Source of the DNA: Natronosporangium sp035305625
GTDB taxonomy: Bacteria > Actinomycetota > Actinomycetes > Mycobacteriales > Micromonosporaceae
Direction: 5' to 3'
NCBI GenBank assembly: GCA_963809545.1
Contig: CAWEKD010000007.1
Span: 62,001 to 126,000 of the forward strand
DNA: 64,000 nucleotides
Under the pieces are notes generated by a model that was not told the DNA's origin, did no database searches, and saw only the letters and a program-made list of their open reading frames with translations. Every line of letters starts with the position of its first letter. Position 1 is the first letter of the stretch. Made by a program: the position numbers and the translations under genes. Shown here in pieces: positions 44,550-53,923 of the stretch.

Positions 44550-45599
44550 ATGTCGTCGGATGCGCCGTTTCCTCCCCGCCGAGTCGTGGTGCTCGGGCTC
44601 GGCGGCACCATCGCCATGACCCCGCGTGACCACGGCGACGGGGTGGTACCGCAGCTGTCGACCGCGCAGCTGCTGGCCGCGGTGCCGGGCCTGGCCGACA
44701 CCGGTATCACGGTGGAGACGGTGGACCTGCGGCGACTGCCCAGCGGGTCGCTGACCTTCGCCGACCTGGCGGAGGTACGGACCGTCATCGCCAAACAGTT
44801 CGCCGACGGCGTCGACGGGGTGGTGGTCACCCAAGGCACCGACACCATCGAAGAGACTTCCTACCTGCTCGACCTCACCCACGACCGGCCCGAACCGATC
44901 GTGGTCACCGGCGCGATGCGCAACCCCGGCCAGGCCGGGGCCGACGGGCCGGCCAACCTGCTGGCCGCGATCCTCACCGCCGCGGATCCACTGGCCCGCG
45001 ACCTGGGGGTGCTGGTGGTGCTCGCCGATGAGATCCACGCCGCCCGCCGGGTCCGCAAATCCCACACCACCAGCCCGGGCGCTTTCCAGAGCCCCGACGG
45101 TGGTCCGCTCGGTGTCATCCTGGAAGGACGCCCGCGGCTACTCCACCGGCCCACCCATCGCCCGATCGTCCCCGTCCCGTCAGGAGAGCTCCCGCATCCC
45201 CGGGTCGGGCTCTACCCGGTCGCTTTCGGCGACGACGGCGAGGCGTTGCCGGACTTCGCCGCTCGGCTCGACGGGCTGGTGGTCGCCGGCTTCGGCGGCG
45301 GCCACGTACCGGAGCGGATGGTCGCCCCGTTGGCGCGGCTGGCCGCCCGGATGCCGGTGGTGCTCGCCTGCCGCACCGGCGCCGGCGCCAGTCTGGCCAC
45401 CACCTACGCCTACCCCGGCTCCGAGCGGGACCTGCTCGCCCGCGGCCTGATCCGCGCCGGGTTCCTCGACCCCTACAAGGCCCGGATCCTGCTGCACACG
45501 CTGCTCACCACCACCCGCGACCGGGACACCATCGCCGCCGCGTTCGCGGTCGCCGGCGACTACGCCGACCCCGCCGATTGGCCGTGGCCGTCCCGGTGA
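44550..45599 (+). CDS. Type I/II L-asparaginase family protein
   Basis: A 349-residue asparaginase. The first catalytic Thr is in LGLGGTIAM near residue 18, and the second set TQGTDTIEETSYLLDL near 96 holds the TDT triad; VVTGAMRNP and LADEIHAARRVRKSHT are further family marks. It converts asparagine to aspartate plus ammonia, or acts on related amides. No signal peptide, so cytoplasmic. The start may be ATG 44532 or 44550; the GGGAGG abuts the former too closely, so 44550 is used. Confidence 0.9.
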   Translation: MSSDAPFPPRRVVVLGLGGTIAMTPRDHGDGVVPQLSTAQLLAAVPGLADTGITVETVDLRRLPSGSLTFADLAEVRTVIAKQFADGVDGVVVTQGTDTIEETSYLLDLTHDRPEPIVVTGAMRNPGQAGADGPANLLAAILTAADPLARDLGVLVVLADEIHAARRVRKSHTTSPGAFQSPDGGPLGVILEGRPRLLHRPTHRPIVPVPSGELPHPRVGLYPVAFGDDGEALPDFAARLDGLVVAGFGGGHVPERMVAPLARLAARMPVVLACRTGAGASLATTYAYPGSERDLLARGLIRAGFLDPYKARILLHTLLTTTRDRDTIAAAFAVAGDYADPADWPWPSR

Positions 45600-45627
45600 C
45601 CACGCCCCCTGATCCGCACGGGGCCGC

Positions 45628-47205
45628 TCACTCCGGACCAGGTAACCCGGCCAGCAGCTCCCGGACCTCCCGGGTGGTGGGGTGCTCTACGCCATATTGA
45701 CGCGCCAGATCCTCGCCGAGCTGCCGCAGCTCCCGTTGGGCGTCGTCCCGTCGCCCCGCACCGAGTTTCAGTAACGCCACCTGGCGCCGTAGCTCCAGGG
45801 TCCGGGGATCGTCGGCGGGCAGCAGTCGCCGCTGGTCGGCCAGGAGCTCTTCCATCAGCCGCAGCGCGTGGGACACCGCGCCGGTCAACGCGAGACAGGT
45901 GGCTTCCCGCAGCCGGTACGACAGCAGCTCCACCGGAGCTGCACCCCGGTCGGCGAGGTCGTCGACCAACTGCCGGAACTGCGGAGCGGCCCGCCGGTAA
46001 TCACCACCTTCGAACAGCAGGTCGGCGTACTCCCGGCGCAGACTGACCACCTCCGGATCCGCTCGGCCGAAGGCGCGGACCGCCGGCTCAAGCACCCCAC
46101 CCACCACATCGGCGGCCTGCTGATACCGCGACTGGCGGACCAACCCACTGGCCTGGCTCCGTGCCCGGGCCAGTTCCGCGCGGGACAAAGGTGGAGGTGA
46201 GGACGGTCGCGTGCGGATCGGTGCTGGACGGCGGGCGTCCGCAGGGGCGGATGGGGTGGTGGGTGAGGCCACCGCCGTACCGTCCGGGACACAGGCCAGC
46301 ATCGCCGCGTACATCCGGGCGGGGCTTCCGTGCGGGTGGGTGGCGAGCACCCCGGGCAGCGGGGTGAGTGAGGTGACGAACGGGAGTAGCCGCTGATACA
46401 CCTCGCTGGCGGAGGCGGGACGGTCGTCGGGGCGTTTCTCCATCAACGCGAGCACCAGTCGATCCAGGTCGACCGGCACCTCCGGACGGTGCTCCCGCAC
46501 CGGCACCGGCCGCTGGTCCACCTGTTGGTGCATCACGGCGTAGCTGGTGGCGCCGGTGAACGGGGCCTCCCCGGTCAGCATGTGGTAGAGGGTGCACCCC
46601 AGCGCGTACAGGTCGCTGCGGGGCTCGCTCATGGACGCCATGATCTGCTCCGGCGCCATGTAGGCGGGGGTGCCGATGGTCTGCCCGCTGCGGGTGATCT
46701 GGGAATAGCCCGCCTGGTCCAGCCCCACCGCGAGTCCGAAGTCGAGGACTTTCACTCCCCCATCGCGGTCCAGCATCAGGTTGGCGGGCTTCAGATCCCG
46801 GTGGATCAGCGAAGCCGCGTGGGCGGCCGCCAGCACACTACAGGTCTGGGCCGCGATCGTGGCTGCCCAGGCCACCGGCAGCGGATGGTGCTCGGCGACC
46901 AGGTCGGCGACGCTGACGCCGTGGATCCGCTGCATCACCAGGTACGGTCGACCGTCGTGGGTGCCGACGTCGTAGACCGCCGGCACCCCGGGATGCTCGA
47001 GCCGGGCGGTGATCCGGGACTCCCGCACGAACCGCCGAATCAGCTCCTGATCCGGTTGATCGTCGGGGAAGCGGACGAACTTGACCGCGACCTCGCGCTC
47101 CAGTTTGACGTCCCGCCCGGTCCACACCTCCCCCATACCGCCCTTGGCCAGCGGCAGGGGGTCTAATTCGTACCGCCCGTTGATGATGGTCCTGGCTGGC
47201 GTCAC
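45628..47205 (-). CDS. Ser/Thr protein kinase with C-terminal TPR-like tail, attached to the DISARM operon
   Basis: A 525-residue soluble Hanks-type kinase: Gly loop AKGGMGEVW at 20-28, Lys42 in VAVKFV, HRDLKPANLM and DFGLA, and the activation segment ending GTPAYMAPEQ. After a Pro-rich linker (about 320-355), residues 360-520 are Arg/Leu/Ala helices with TPR-like repeats. There is no transmembrane segment or PASTA domain. The GTG at 47205 has GAGGGAGG upstream and begins 10 bases after the drmC stop, so it is cotranscribed with drmABC. A signalling or regulatory role in defence is inferred from position only. Confidence 0.88.
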   Translation of the reverse strand: MTPARTIINGRYELDPLPLAKGGMGEVWTGRDVKLEREVAVKFVRFPDDQPDQELIRRFVRESRITARLEHPGVPAVYDVGTHDGRPYLVMQRIHGVSVADLVAEHHPLPVAWAATIAAQTCSVLAAAHAASLIHRDLKPANLMLDRDGGVKVLDFGLAVGLDQAGYSQITRSGQTIGTPAYMAPEQIMASMSEPRSDLYALGCTLYHMLTGEAPFTGATSYAVMHQQVDQRPVPVREHRPEVPVDLDRLVLALMEKRPDDRPASASEVYQRLLPFVTSLTPLPGVLATHPHGSPARMYAAMLACVPDGTAVASPTTPSAPADARRPAPIRTRPSSPPPLSRAELARARSQASGLVRQSRYQQAADVVGGVLEPAVRAFGRADPEVVSLRREYADLLFEGGDYRRAAPQFRQLVDDLADRGAAPVELLSYRLREATCLALTGAVSHALRLMEELLADQRRLLPADDPRTLELRRQVALLKLGAGRRDDAQRELRQLGEDLARQYGVEHPTTREVRELLAGLPGPE

Positions 47206-47215
47206 CACACCTCCC

Positions 47216-48004
47216 TCACTGTGCGGCGGATCGGACCAGGTGAGGCGGCAGCGGCTGCAGCACCCCTCGGGCACGCAGCGCGGTGACGTGCTCCGCGAAC
47301 CGGATCGGGACGTGACCGCCGCGCACCAACAGCCCCGCCTCGATGTTGCGTACGGCGCCGCTCTGGGTCAGGTTCGCACTGGACACCAACAGCACTCGCT
47401 GATCCACCACCGCTACCTTGGCGTGCATCCGGGTGTGCGGCTCGTCCCGCTGGGACGCCGGCCAGTGCCACAGCCGCGCCCCGGGTACGTCGGCGAACGC
47501 CAGTGCGGGCTCCGGACCGGTCAGGCCCCCGTCGGCGCAGGTCTCCACCACGACATCCACCGTCACCCCGCGGGCGGTGGCACGGGTCAACGCCTCCACC
47601 AGCGGTGGGTACCGGACCGCGGCGTAGGTCATCAGGATCAACTCCTGCTGGGCCTGCTCGACCAGATCCACCAGGACCGGGGCGGTGGCGCGTACCGGTA
47701 CCCGGTGGGAGCTGGGGCCGGTCCACACCGGCTCCACCTCCAACGCCCCGGCGTGCTGCGCGTATCCGGTGGCCAGCCCGGACAGGTAGGCGGCGAGTTC
47801 GACATCAGACCAGCCCGCCGCCTGCTGGGCAGCCAGCAGCCGGCGGGTGAAGGTGGCGAACTCGGGGGTGGGCACCGCTTGGACCAGGGCATGCTCCGGC
47901 CAACCGTCCCGCAGCCGATCCACCAGGGTCCGCACCGCCCGCGGCCCCAACTGGGCCACCGCGTCGGTGGCTACCGCCTCAACCGACTGCCAGGTCACGG
48001 ACAC
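47216..48004 (-). CDS. drmC: DISARM protein DrmC (phospholipase D-like)
   Basis: A 262-residue protein with one PLD/HKD motif, MHAKVAVVDQRVLLVSSANLT, near residues 190-210, and the preceding strand LILMTYAAVRYPPLVEAL, matching the DrmC component of DISARM. DrmC is dispensable in the characterised DISARM system and may act as a nuclease. GTG 48004 or 47998 is the start, inside the end of drmB, so translation is coupled. Identification rests mainly on its place behind drmB. Confidence 0.88.
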   Translation of the reverse strand: MSVTWQSVEAVATDAVAQLGPRAVRTLVDRLRDGWPEHALVQAVPTPEFATFTRRLLAAQQAAGWSDVELAAYLSGLATGYAQHAGALEVEPVWTGPSSHRVPVRATAPVLVDLVEQAQQELILMTYAAVRYPPLVEALTRATARGVTVDVVVETCADGGLTGPEPALAFADVPGARLWHWPASQRDEPHTRMHAKVAVVDQRVLLVSSANLTQSGAVRNIEAGLLVRGGHVPIRFAEHVTALRARGVLQPLPPHLVRSAAQ

Positions 48005-49880
48005 CAGGGTAGAGAGCCCACTTCGGATCGTCGATCGGAACGACGAACCGCCGATCCAGGAACCGGTTCCCCTTCTCGCAGGTGGTTTCCGACACGAACA
48101 GGCAGATGTGGCAGGCGGCGCCGTGCAGAAAGTCCGCCGGGTGCTTCGGCAGCCGCTCCGCACACAGCGGATCGGAGGAGCAGCGGAGCGCGGTGGTGAG
48201 CGCCCGGGTGGTGATCCGCAGCAGCGACGCCGGCTCCCCCAACGTCACCAACCCGCCCAGGGTGCCGTCGGCGTCGGGGACCGCGGTGTAGATGAGGATG
48301 CCGGCCTGGGGGTGGTCCTCGGTACCGGCGTAGATCCGCTCCCCGAGGCTGGCCGCGCTGTAGCCGCACTCCAGGGCGATGGTGCGGATCAACAGGTGCG
48401 ACAGGGTGTGCAGGGCGTAGTACCGGGGGCCGGGCCAGTGCCGCATCCGATCGAACGGGCCGGCGATCCGGTGGGAGTACCGGTTCTCCCGGAACCGCCC
48501 GTACGCCTCCCGGTGTTCCTGCAGCACGTCCGAGTCCCCCACCCGGGCTTCCCACTCCGCCAGCAGATCCTCGGAGATCCGCAGGAAGATGCCTTCGCCG
48601 CGGACTTCACTGGCGGGCACCCAGGTGGGGCGTTTCCGGGACAGGGGCGCCCGCTCCACCAGGTCGGGATCCTGCGGGTCGGGGGCGTCCAACCGGGTGA
48701 ACCCCACCAGTGCCCGCACCTCCCGCAAGCGTTCCACCTGGAGCACGTCGGCGTAGTAGGACGCGAGCGCACCGGTGACCTCCACCCGACGGAGCGCGAA
48801 ATCGTCGCTGGGTTCCGGCAGCGTCCGGCTGGAGAACACCTCCCACTCCGGCGTGCGCAGGTCGAGCGTGCTACCGGACGGTGGGGCGGCAGCGGATTGA
48901 CGGTGCTGTTCGATCGCTTCCCAGAGCTCTTCGTCCTGCCACTTGGCGAACTGCCGCAGCTGCGGCACGTTCGCCCGCGCGTACGGAAGCATCTCCCGCG
49001 CCGGCAGGTCTTTCAGGTGATCCCAGTACTGCCGCACCTTCGCCTGCAGCTCCCGGGCCCCGGCTTCGGGCACCGCCAACGCCGACAAGGACTGGGCGAA
49101 CCACTGGTTGGAGGCCCCGACGATCAGCAGGTTGGTCGGTGCTTTGCATCCGGTGGAGGCGAACTCCCCCAGGTGGGCGTGGCGCCCCCGGCAGCGGGGC
49201 AGCTGCTCAGCGCCGCGTTGCCCGGTGACTTCCCGCATGTTGCGGCGCTGGTGGCAGACCTCGCACCGGATCTCCACGTTGGCGCCGAGGTGCCCACCCC
49301 GGTCGTCCATCCGCAACCGGGGGGAGGTGCTCTCCGGGCAGGTACCGCCCTGGTGGACGAACCGCACGTACGGGAAGTCGTCCAGGTGACCGGCGGTGCA
49401 GGCGAGTACGAACCGGGCCGGCACCGCCAGCGGCCGGCGGCCGGACTTCTTCTTCGGGCAGTGGCTGTGGAAGAACCGGGCCTCGTGCGGCCGGTGCGGG
49501 TTGTGGTTCTCGAACCCGAACACCTTCGTCTCGATCGGAGCCAGCTCCCCGCACACGGTGCAGCGCAGCCAGGCTGGGAAGGGGACGACCGGCACCCCCA
49601 CCCGCCTCGCCTGATCAGCCACCTGCTGGTCGGAAGAGTCGAGCCACGGCGCCGGGCGTAACTCCTTTACCCCGGGCTCCTGCAGCACTTCCCGCACCTT
49701 CTCCAGCAGCCGCGGTTCCGCGATCGCCTCCCAGTCGGGGACGGCCGCGTAGTTCCAGTCGTCCAGGCCCCGGACCAGCACCGAGAAGTTCGGTAGATCG
49801 ATCAGGGCGCCCACTCCGGCGGTGTACATCAGGTGGCTGGGGCGCACCGATCCGACCCGACGGTGGTACCCGGTGGACAT
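47979..49880 (-). CDS. drmB: DISARM protein DrmB (DUF1998)
   Basis: A 633-residue protein. The N terminus RPSHLMYTAGVGALIDLPNF is the standard DrmB opening. Cys-rich zinc-ribbon pairs occur in the middle (RCTVCGELAP, CTAGHLDDFPY, IRCEVCHQRRNM). The C-terminal DUF1998 domain holds YYALHTLSHLLIRTIALECGY and CHICLFVSETTCEKGN. DrmB forms a complex with the helicase DrmA that senses single-stranded 5' DNA ends. Start ATG 49880 overlaps the drmA stop as TGATG. Confidence 0.95.
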   Translation of the reverse strand: MSTGYHRRVGSVRPSHLMYTAGVGALIDLPNFSVLVRGLDDWNYAAVPDWEAIAEPRLLEKVREVLQEPGVKELRPAPWLDSSDQQVADQARRVGVPVVPFPAWLRCTVCGELAPIETKVFGFENHNPHRPHEARFFHSHCPKKKSGRRPLAVPARFVLACTAGHLDDFPYVRFVHQGGTCPESTSPRLRMDDRGGHLGANVEIRCEVCHQRRNMREVTGQRGAEQLPRCRGRHAHLGEFASTGCKAPTNLLIVGASNQWFAQSLSALAVPEAGARELQAKVRQYWDHLKDLPAREMLPYARANVPQLRQFAKWQDEELWEAIEQHRQSAAAPPSGSTLDLRTPEWEVFSSRTLPEPSDDFALRRVEVTGALASYYADVLQVERLREVRALVGFTRLDAPDPQDPDLVERAPLSRKRPTWVPASEVRGEGIFLRISEDLLAEWEARVGDSDVLQEHREAYGRFRENRYSHRIAGPFDRMRHWPGPRYYALHTLSHLLIRTIALECGYSAASLGERIYAGTEDHPQAGILIYTAVPDADGTLGGLVTLGEPASLLRITTRALTTALRCSSDPLCAERLPKHPADFLHGAACHICLFVSETTCEKGNRFLDRRFVVPIDDPKWALYPGVRDLAVG

Positions 49881-52800
49881 CAGCGGCCCCCTTCCCAGGT
49901 CGATCCACCGAGCTCATCCCCGACCGGTAGTTCCTCCTCGGTCGGCTCGGTGTGTGCGGTGGGCGGGAACTCCCACTCGGGTGGGCTGTAGAGCGGCGTG
50001 AAGATCTCTCCTCCTCCCGGGAGCAACAGGTTGATGTCGTTCTCGGTCTCCCGCATGGACTGCCCCACGGTCAGCTCACTCCACGGCTGTCCGCCCGCGC
50101 GTTTCAGTAGCCCCCGCAACCGCTGCTTGCGGAAGGTGCCGTCGGTGTAGCCGATCCGGGCCTCGCCGGTCTTCTCCTGCTCCCAACGGTCTTTCAACAC
50201 CTTCAGCCGCTCCTCGAGGTACCCCCGGGCGACGGTGGCGCCGACCGCCTCCGCCCGGTCGAGGAACCGCTGCATCACCCGGACCACCACCGGATCGTCC
50301 AGCGGTACGTCGTGGGCGTCCACATTGCGGGAGAACCGCTCCTCCCGCTGGCGTACCGCGGCCACGAAGGTCGCGGCGGTGCCCCGGTCCAACGCCCGTC
50401 GGGTGTACGGGGTGACCGACAGCGCCTCCACCTGCCGGTAGAACGTGGCGTGGTAGTACTCGAAGTCCTCAAAGTGGGCGAGGTCGCGGGGGCGGGTCCA
50501 GTGGTAGAGCACGATCACCAGCCCGGGGCGTCGCGGATCCCGCCCGACCCGGGAGGAGGCCTGGATGTACTCGGCGGTGTTCTTGGGCTGGCCGGTGACC
50601 ACCATCAGGCCGAACCGGGAGACGTCCACCCCCACCTGCAGCATGGAGGTCGCCAGCACCACGTCAGTCGGTGCCTGGCCTTCTTTGGCCCGCTGCCCGT
50701 ACCGGTCCGCCAGCGGATGGAGCGGGGGCGGTTTGCCGGCGGAGGAGGAGCGCCGTGCTTTGAGCACCCGGGCCGCCTCGTCCAGGATCGGCCGCCGGCG
50801 GGCGGAGGTGTCCAGCTCCGGGTCGAATCCGTACTCCAGCCGTTTCAGCACGTCGCTGATGTCTCCGGAGGAGATCCGGGAGGTCAGCTCCTGGATGGTC
50901 AACGTCTGGGTGGTGCCGATGAGCCGGTCGGACAGTCCCTTGCGCCGCCCGTGGGTGCGCACCCGCCCGGCCACCTGGTCATCCAAGGCCCGGCGCATCC
51001 CCGCCAGCTCCCGGGTGGAGCTGAAATAGTTGACCAGGGTCAGGTACGGGTCGGCCGGTTTGCCGTACCGGTCGAACAAAGTCTGTCCGGCGATCAGCAG
51101 GATCTCCGCCAGACGGATCTGGGCCGACTTCAGCCGCACCCCGTGGGCGCAGATGCCCAGGTAACGCCGGCCCGGGGTGGTCTCGGTGACCGGTACCTGC
51201 CGGCTGAAGAAGGTGTCCCCGACGTCGATGACCGGCGGCGGGAAGATCGCCAGCTGGCGGGCGAACACCCCCAGCACCTGGGCCGCGGCCCGTTTGGTGG
51301 TGGCGGTGGAGGCGACAATCTTCGGACCAGTCTCCACCCCCGCCGGGGTCTGCCAGGTGCACAGCTCATCCACCGCGGCCTCGAACAGGCCGACCGTGGT
51401 GCCCAACGCGCCGGAGATCAGGTGCAGCTCGTCCTGGATGATCAGGTCAGGTGGGCGTAGCCGCACCACCGGTTCACTCTGGACCGCCGGCAGGTGACCC
51501 TTCGCCAGATGCCGGTTACCGCAGCCGGTCTTCAGATCCAGGTCGTCGTGCCGGTACCCGTGCCGGGGGCAGCGGTGCCGCACCCGGCCGAACAGGACGC
51601 CGGCGTACCCACGCCAGGGCAGTTGGGCGAGTTTGTCCACCGTGGCCACCACCAGTGACGGCGCGTACCGGTAGATCTCCTCGTCCACGGTGAGGATCGG
51701 TAGCCCTTCCGCCGCCTGGGTGCGGGAGAACGGGCAGGCGTCCTTCCCTTCCCCGTTGGGGCAGTACAAGAAGACCCGGCGGAGGTCCTCCCGCACCTCG
51801 AGGTCACGATGGCCCTGGAGGGTGGTCCCACACCACGGGCAGGCGAGGGTCTGCAGGACGTTGACCCGCTTACCGTGCCCCGCCTCCCGGGCGGCGGCGA
51901 TCTGTTCGGCCGCCTCCTCGAACCAGTTGGGGGAGACCCCGCCACCGACCCACAGTCCGATCCGGAACGGCTCCCTGCCCCAGGTGGTCTCGTCCTGTCG
52001 CCGCAGCACCTCGGCGGCGCAGACCAGGGCGGCGGCCCGTTGGAACTGCTGGGCGGTGAGCAGCCGCAGGGTGTAGCGCATCAGCACCGCCACCCCACCG
52101 GCGCCGCTGCGGGCCGCGTCCCCGGTGCCGATGGTGCCCTGCAGACGCCGGATCGCGAAGGTGTAGGCGGTCAGGCCGAGGTACGCCTCGGTCTTGCCGC
52201 CACCGGTGGGGAAGAACAACAGGTCGACCAGCGCGGTGGGGGCGGCGGCCCGCTCCGGGTGCGCCGGATCAGTCAGGGAGGGGAGGTTGAGGAGCACGAA
52301 CGCCAACTGGAACGGCCGCCAGGCGGCCACCTCCGCAGGTTTCTTCCGGTCGATGGCGGCCTTCGCCGCGGCGAACCCGATCCCTTGTTCGTCGCGCAGC
52401 CGGGCGATCTCGGTGTGCCGGCGCTGCTGCGCCATGGCCCGGTTGGCGAACCGGAACGCGGTCAACGCCTCCTGGTGCCGCGGCTGCGTCGGATCGGTGA
52501 GCAGGTCGATGCCGGCCTGGATCCGGTCCGCGATGGCGCGCGCCCGGAAGACGGCGGTGCGGGCCGCCTCCTGTAGGGACTCCGGCAGGTCCGGGATCCG
52601 CGTCTCCTGGGCATCCAGCCAGCGGCGGTAGCCGTCGGCCAGCGGCGCCAACCCGGCCCGCAGGGCGTCCACCTCGGCCTCCGCGAGGGCATCCATGGAC
52701 AGCTCCACCCCGGCCAGATCGCTGCCGTCCCCGACTTGGGCGGCGGTGGCCGGCACCTCGTACGTGGGCAGCCACGTGGTCTCCAACCGGTAGGCCCGCC

Positions 52801-53695
52801 GCTGCCCCGGCCGCACCGAGGGGTGGACCGCGACATTGTGGCCGTTGGCGTACCGGCGGTGTTCCCGGTAGAGCAGGCGCAGGTGGGCTTCTTCCTCGTC
52901 CTCGACCACCAGGCCGGTGTCGTCCACCGGATCGTCCACCGGCAGAAACACCGCCTCTTTCCCGTCCGGGGCGGTGACGGTCAGTCGGGTCTGGAACAGC
53001 CAGGCGGTGTCCACGTTGCGCGGCGGTTCTGCCTGGCTGTTGACCAGGGTCACCTGCACCACCCGCCGCTGGTCGCGGAGACGGACTTCCACCGTCAGGT
53101 GCACCCCGGGGGCGTCGGAGTTCGATCCGGTGAGCGGCACCCGGTAGGACGGTTCACCGTCCAGCCGTACCAGCGTGCGGTAGTTCACCGGTTCCCGGGT
53201 CCAGACGCTGCGTGGCTGGTCGTTCTCGGCTCGGGCCTCCTGTTTGTCGTAGCGCCCCCATTCGGCTGTCACCGCCAGTGTGTCCACTTCGACCGGTACC
53301 GCGAACGACAGTCCCATGGACGAGGCCCACAGGTTGCCGAGGGCGGTCGGGCTGACGATCTCCGGCAGGTCGGCCTCGGTGGCGTCTCCGTGGACGGGGG
53401 TATCGAGGTCCACTCCGTTGGTTTCCCGCCGTGAGCGGGGCCGGGGGCGTGGCCCCAGGGCACCCACCAGGTAGCGTTCGCGTGGCCCCATCGCCCCGGG
53501 TGGAAACTGCTCGTGTTCTCCGCCCCAGGGGCCGAGCAGGTCGCGCCGGATCAGTTCCTCCAGTTCGTCCCGCACCTGGTAGGAGTTGGCGGGGGCGAAC
53601 CTCTGGGGGGCGTCCAACGGGTGTTGGTCCAGCGCGCCGGTGAGCGTCGGTTGCTCCCCGCGCGGATCCGGCAACAGTGCCTCCTGCCCCTGCAT
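49880..53695 (-). CDS. drmA: DISARM helicase DrmA
   Basis: A 1271-residue SF2 helicase. Walker A reads FFPTGGGKTEAYL near 490, and the DExH box is QDELHLI. Zinc-binding CPWCGTTLQG and CPNGEGKDACPF lie in an insert. The helicase C domain holds VVLATSMLQVGVDVSRFGLM and QASSRVGRD. It is the core sensor/translocase of DISARM with DrmB. ATG 53695 is preferred over GTG 53701 because GAGG lies five bases ahead. A palindromic operator lies 73 bases upstream. Confidence 0.95.
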   Translation of the reverse strand: MQGQEALLPDPRGEQPTLTGALDQHPLDAPQRFAPANSYQVRDELEELIRRDLLGPWGGEHEQFPPGAMGPRERYLVGALGPRPRPRSRRETNGVDLDTPVHGDATEADLPEIVSPTALGNLWASSMGLSFAVPVEVDTLAVTAEWGRYDKQEARAENDQPRSVWTREPVNYRTLVRLDGEPSYRVPLTGSNSDAPGVHLTVEVRLRDQRRVVQVTLVNSQAEPPRNVDTAWLFQTRLTVTAPDGKEAVFLPVDDPVDDTGLVVEDEEEAHLRLLYREHRRYANGHNVAVHPSVRPGQRRAYRLETTWLPTYEVPATAAQVGDGSDLAGVELSMDALAEAEVDALRAGLAPLADGYRRWLDAQETRIPDLPESLQEAARTAVFRARAIADRIQAGIDLLTDPTQPRHQEALTAFRFANRAMAQQRRHTEIARLRDEQGIGFAAAKAAIDRKKPAEVAAWRPFQLAFVLLNLPSLTDPAHPERAAAPTALVDLLFFPTGGGKTEAYLGLTAYTFAIRRLQGTIGTGDAARSGAGGVAVLMRYTLRLLTAQQFQRAAALVCAAEVLRRQDETTWGREPFRIGLWVGGGVSPNWFEEAAEQIAAAREAGHGKRVNVLQTLACPWCGTTLQGHRDLEVREDLRRVFLYCPNGEGKDACPFSRTQAAEGLPILTVDEEIYRYAPSLVVATVDKLAQLPWRGYAGVLFGRVRHRCPRHGYRHDDLDLKTGCGNRHLAKGHLPAVQSEPVVRLRPPDLIIQDELHLISGALGTTVGLFEAAVDELCTWQTPAGVETGPKIVASTATTKRAAAQVLGVFARQLAIFPPPVIDVGDTFFSRQVPVTETTPGRRYLGICAHGVRLKSAQIRLAEILLIAGQTLFDRYGKPADPYLTLVNYFSSTRELAGMRRALDDQVAGRVRTHGRRKGLSDRLIGTTQTLTIQELTSRISSGDISDVLKRLEYGFDPELDTSARRRPILDEAARVLKARRSSSAGKPPPLHPLADRYGQRAKEGQAPTDVVLATSMLQVGVDVSRFGLMVVTGQPKNTAEYIQASSRVGRDPRRPGLVIVLYHWTRPRDLAHFEDFEYYHATFYRQVEALSVTPYTRRALDRGTAATFVAAVRQREERFSRNVDAHDVPLDDPVVVRVMQRFLDRAEAVGATVARGYLEERLKVLKDRWEQEKTGEARIGYTDGTFRKQRLRGLLKRAGGQPWSELTVGQSMRETENDINLLLPGGGEIFTPLYSPPEWEFPPTAHTEPTEEELPVGDELGGSTWEGGR

Positions 53696-53767
53696 GATCA
53701 CCTCGTCTGTCTGGGCGAGTGACGTACAGGCGCGGTCGATCCTCCCTGGCCGACAACGCCCAAATTC

Positions 53768-53784
53768 GTGTAAACAATTTACAC
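53768..53784. promoter_or_regulatory. Palindromic operator before drmA
   Basis: GTGTAAA-CAA-TTTACAC, a perfect 7-bp inverted repeat in an otherwise GC-rich 222-base gap. Its A/T content and place upstream of drmA suggest an operator overlapping the promoter. The XRE regulator gene immediately upstream is the obvious candidate ligand. Confidence 0.55.
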
Positions 53785-53923
53785 ATCACTCGTACGCTGG
53801 CAGCTACCCGGGCCTGACCCTAGCCGTCACACCGGGTCACCGCACTCCCCCAGACGTCCGACGCGCCAGCCAGCCAGTTCACCGCACCCACGGTGGCACC
53901 CGCAGCCATGGGCGGTGTCCCTG

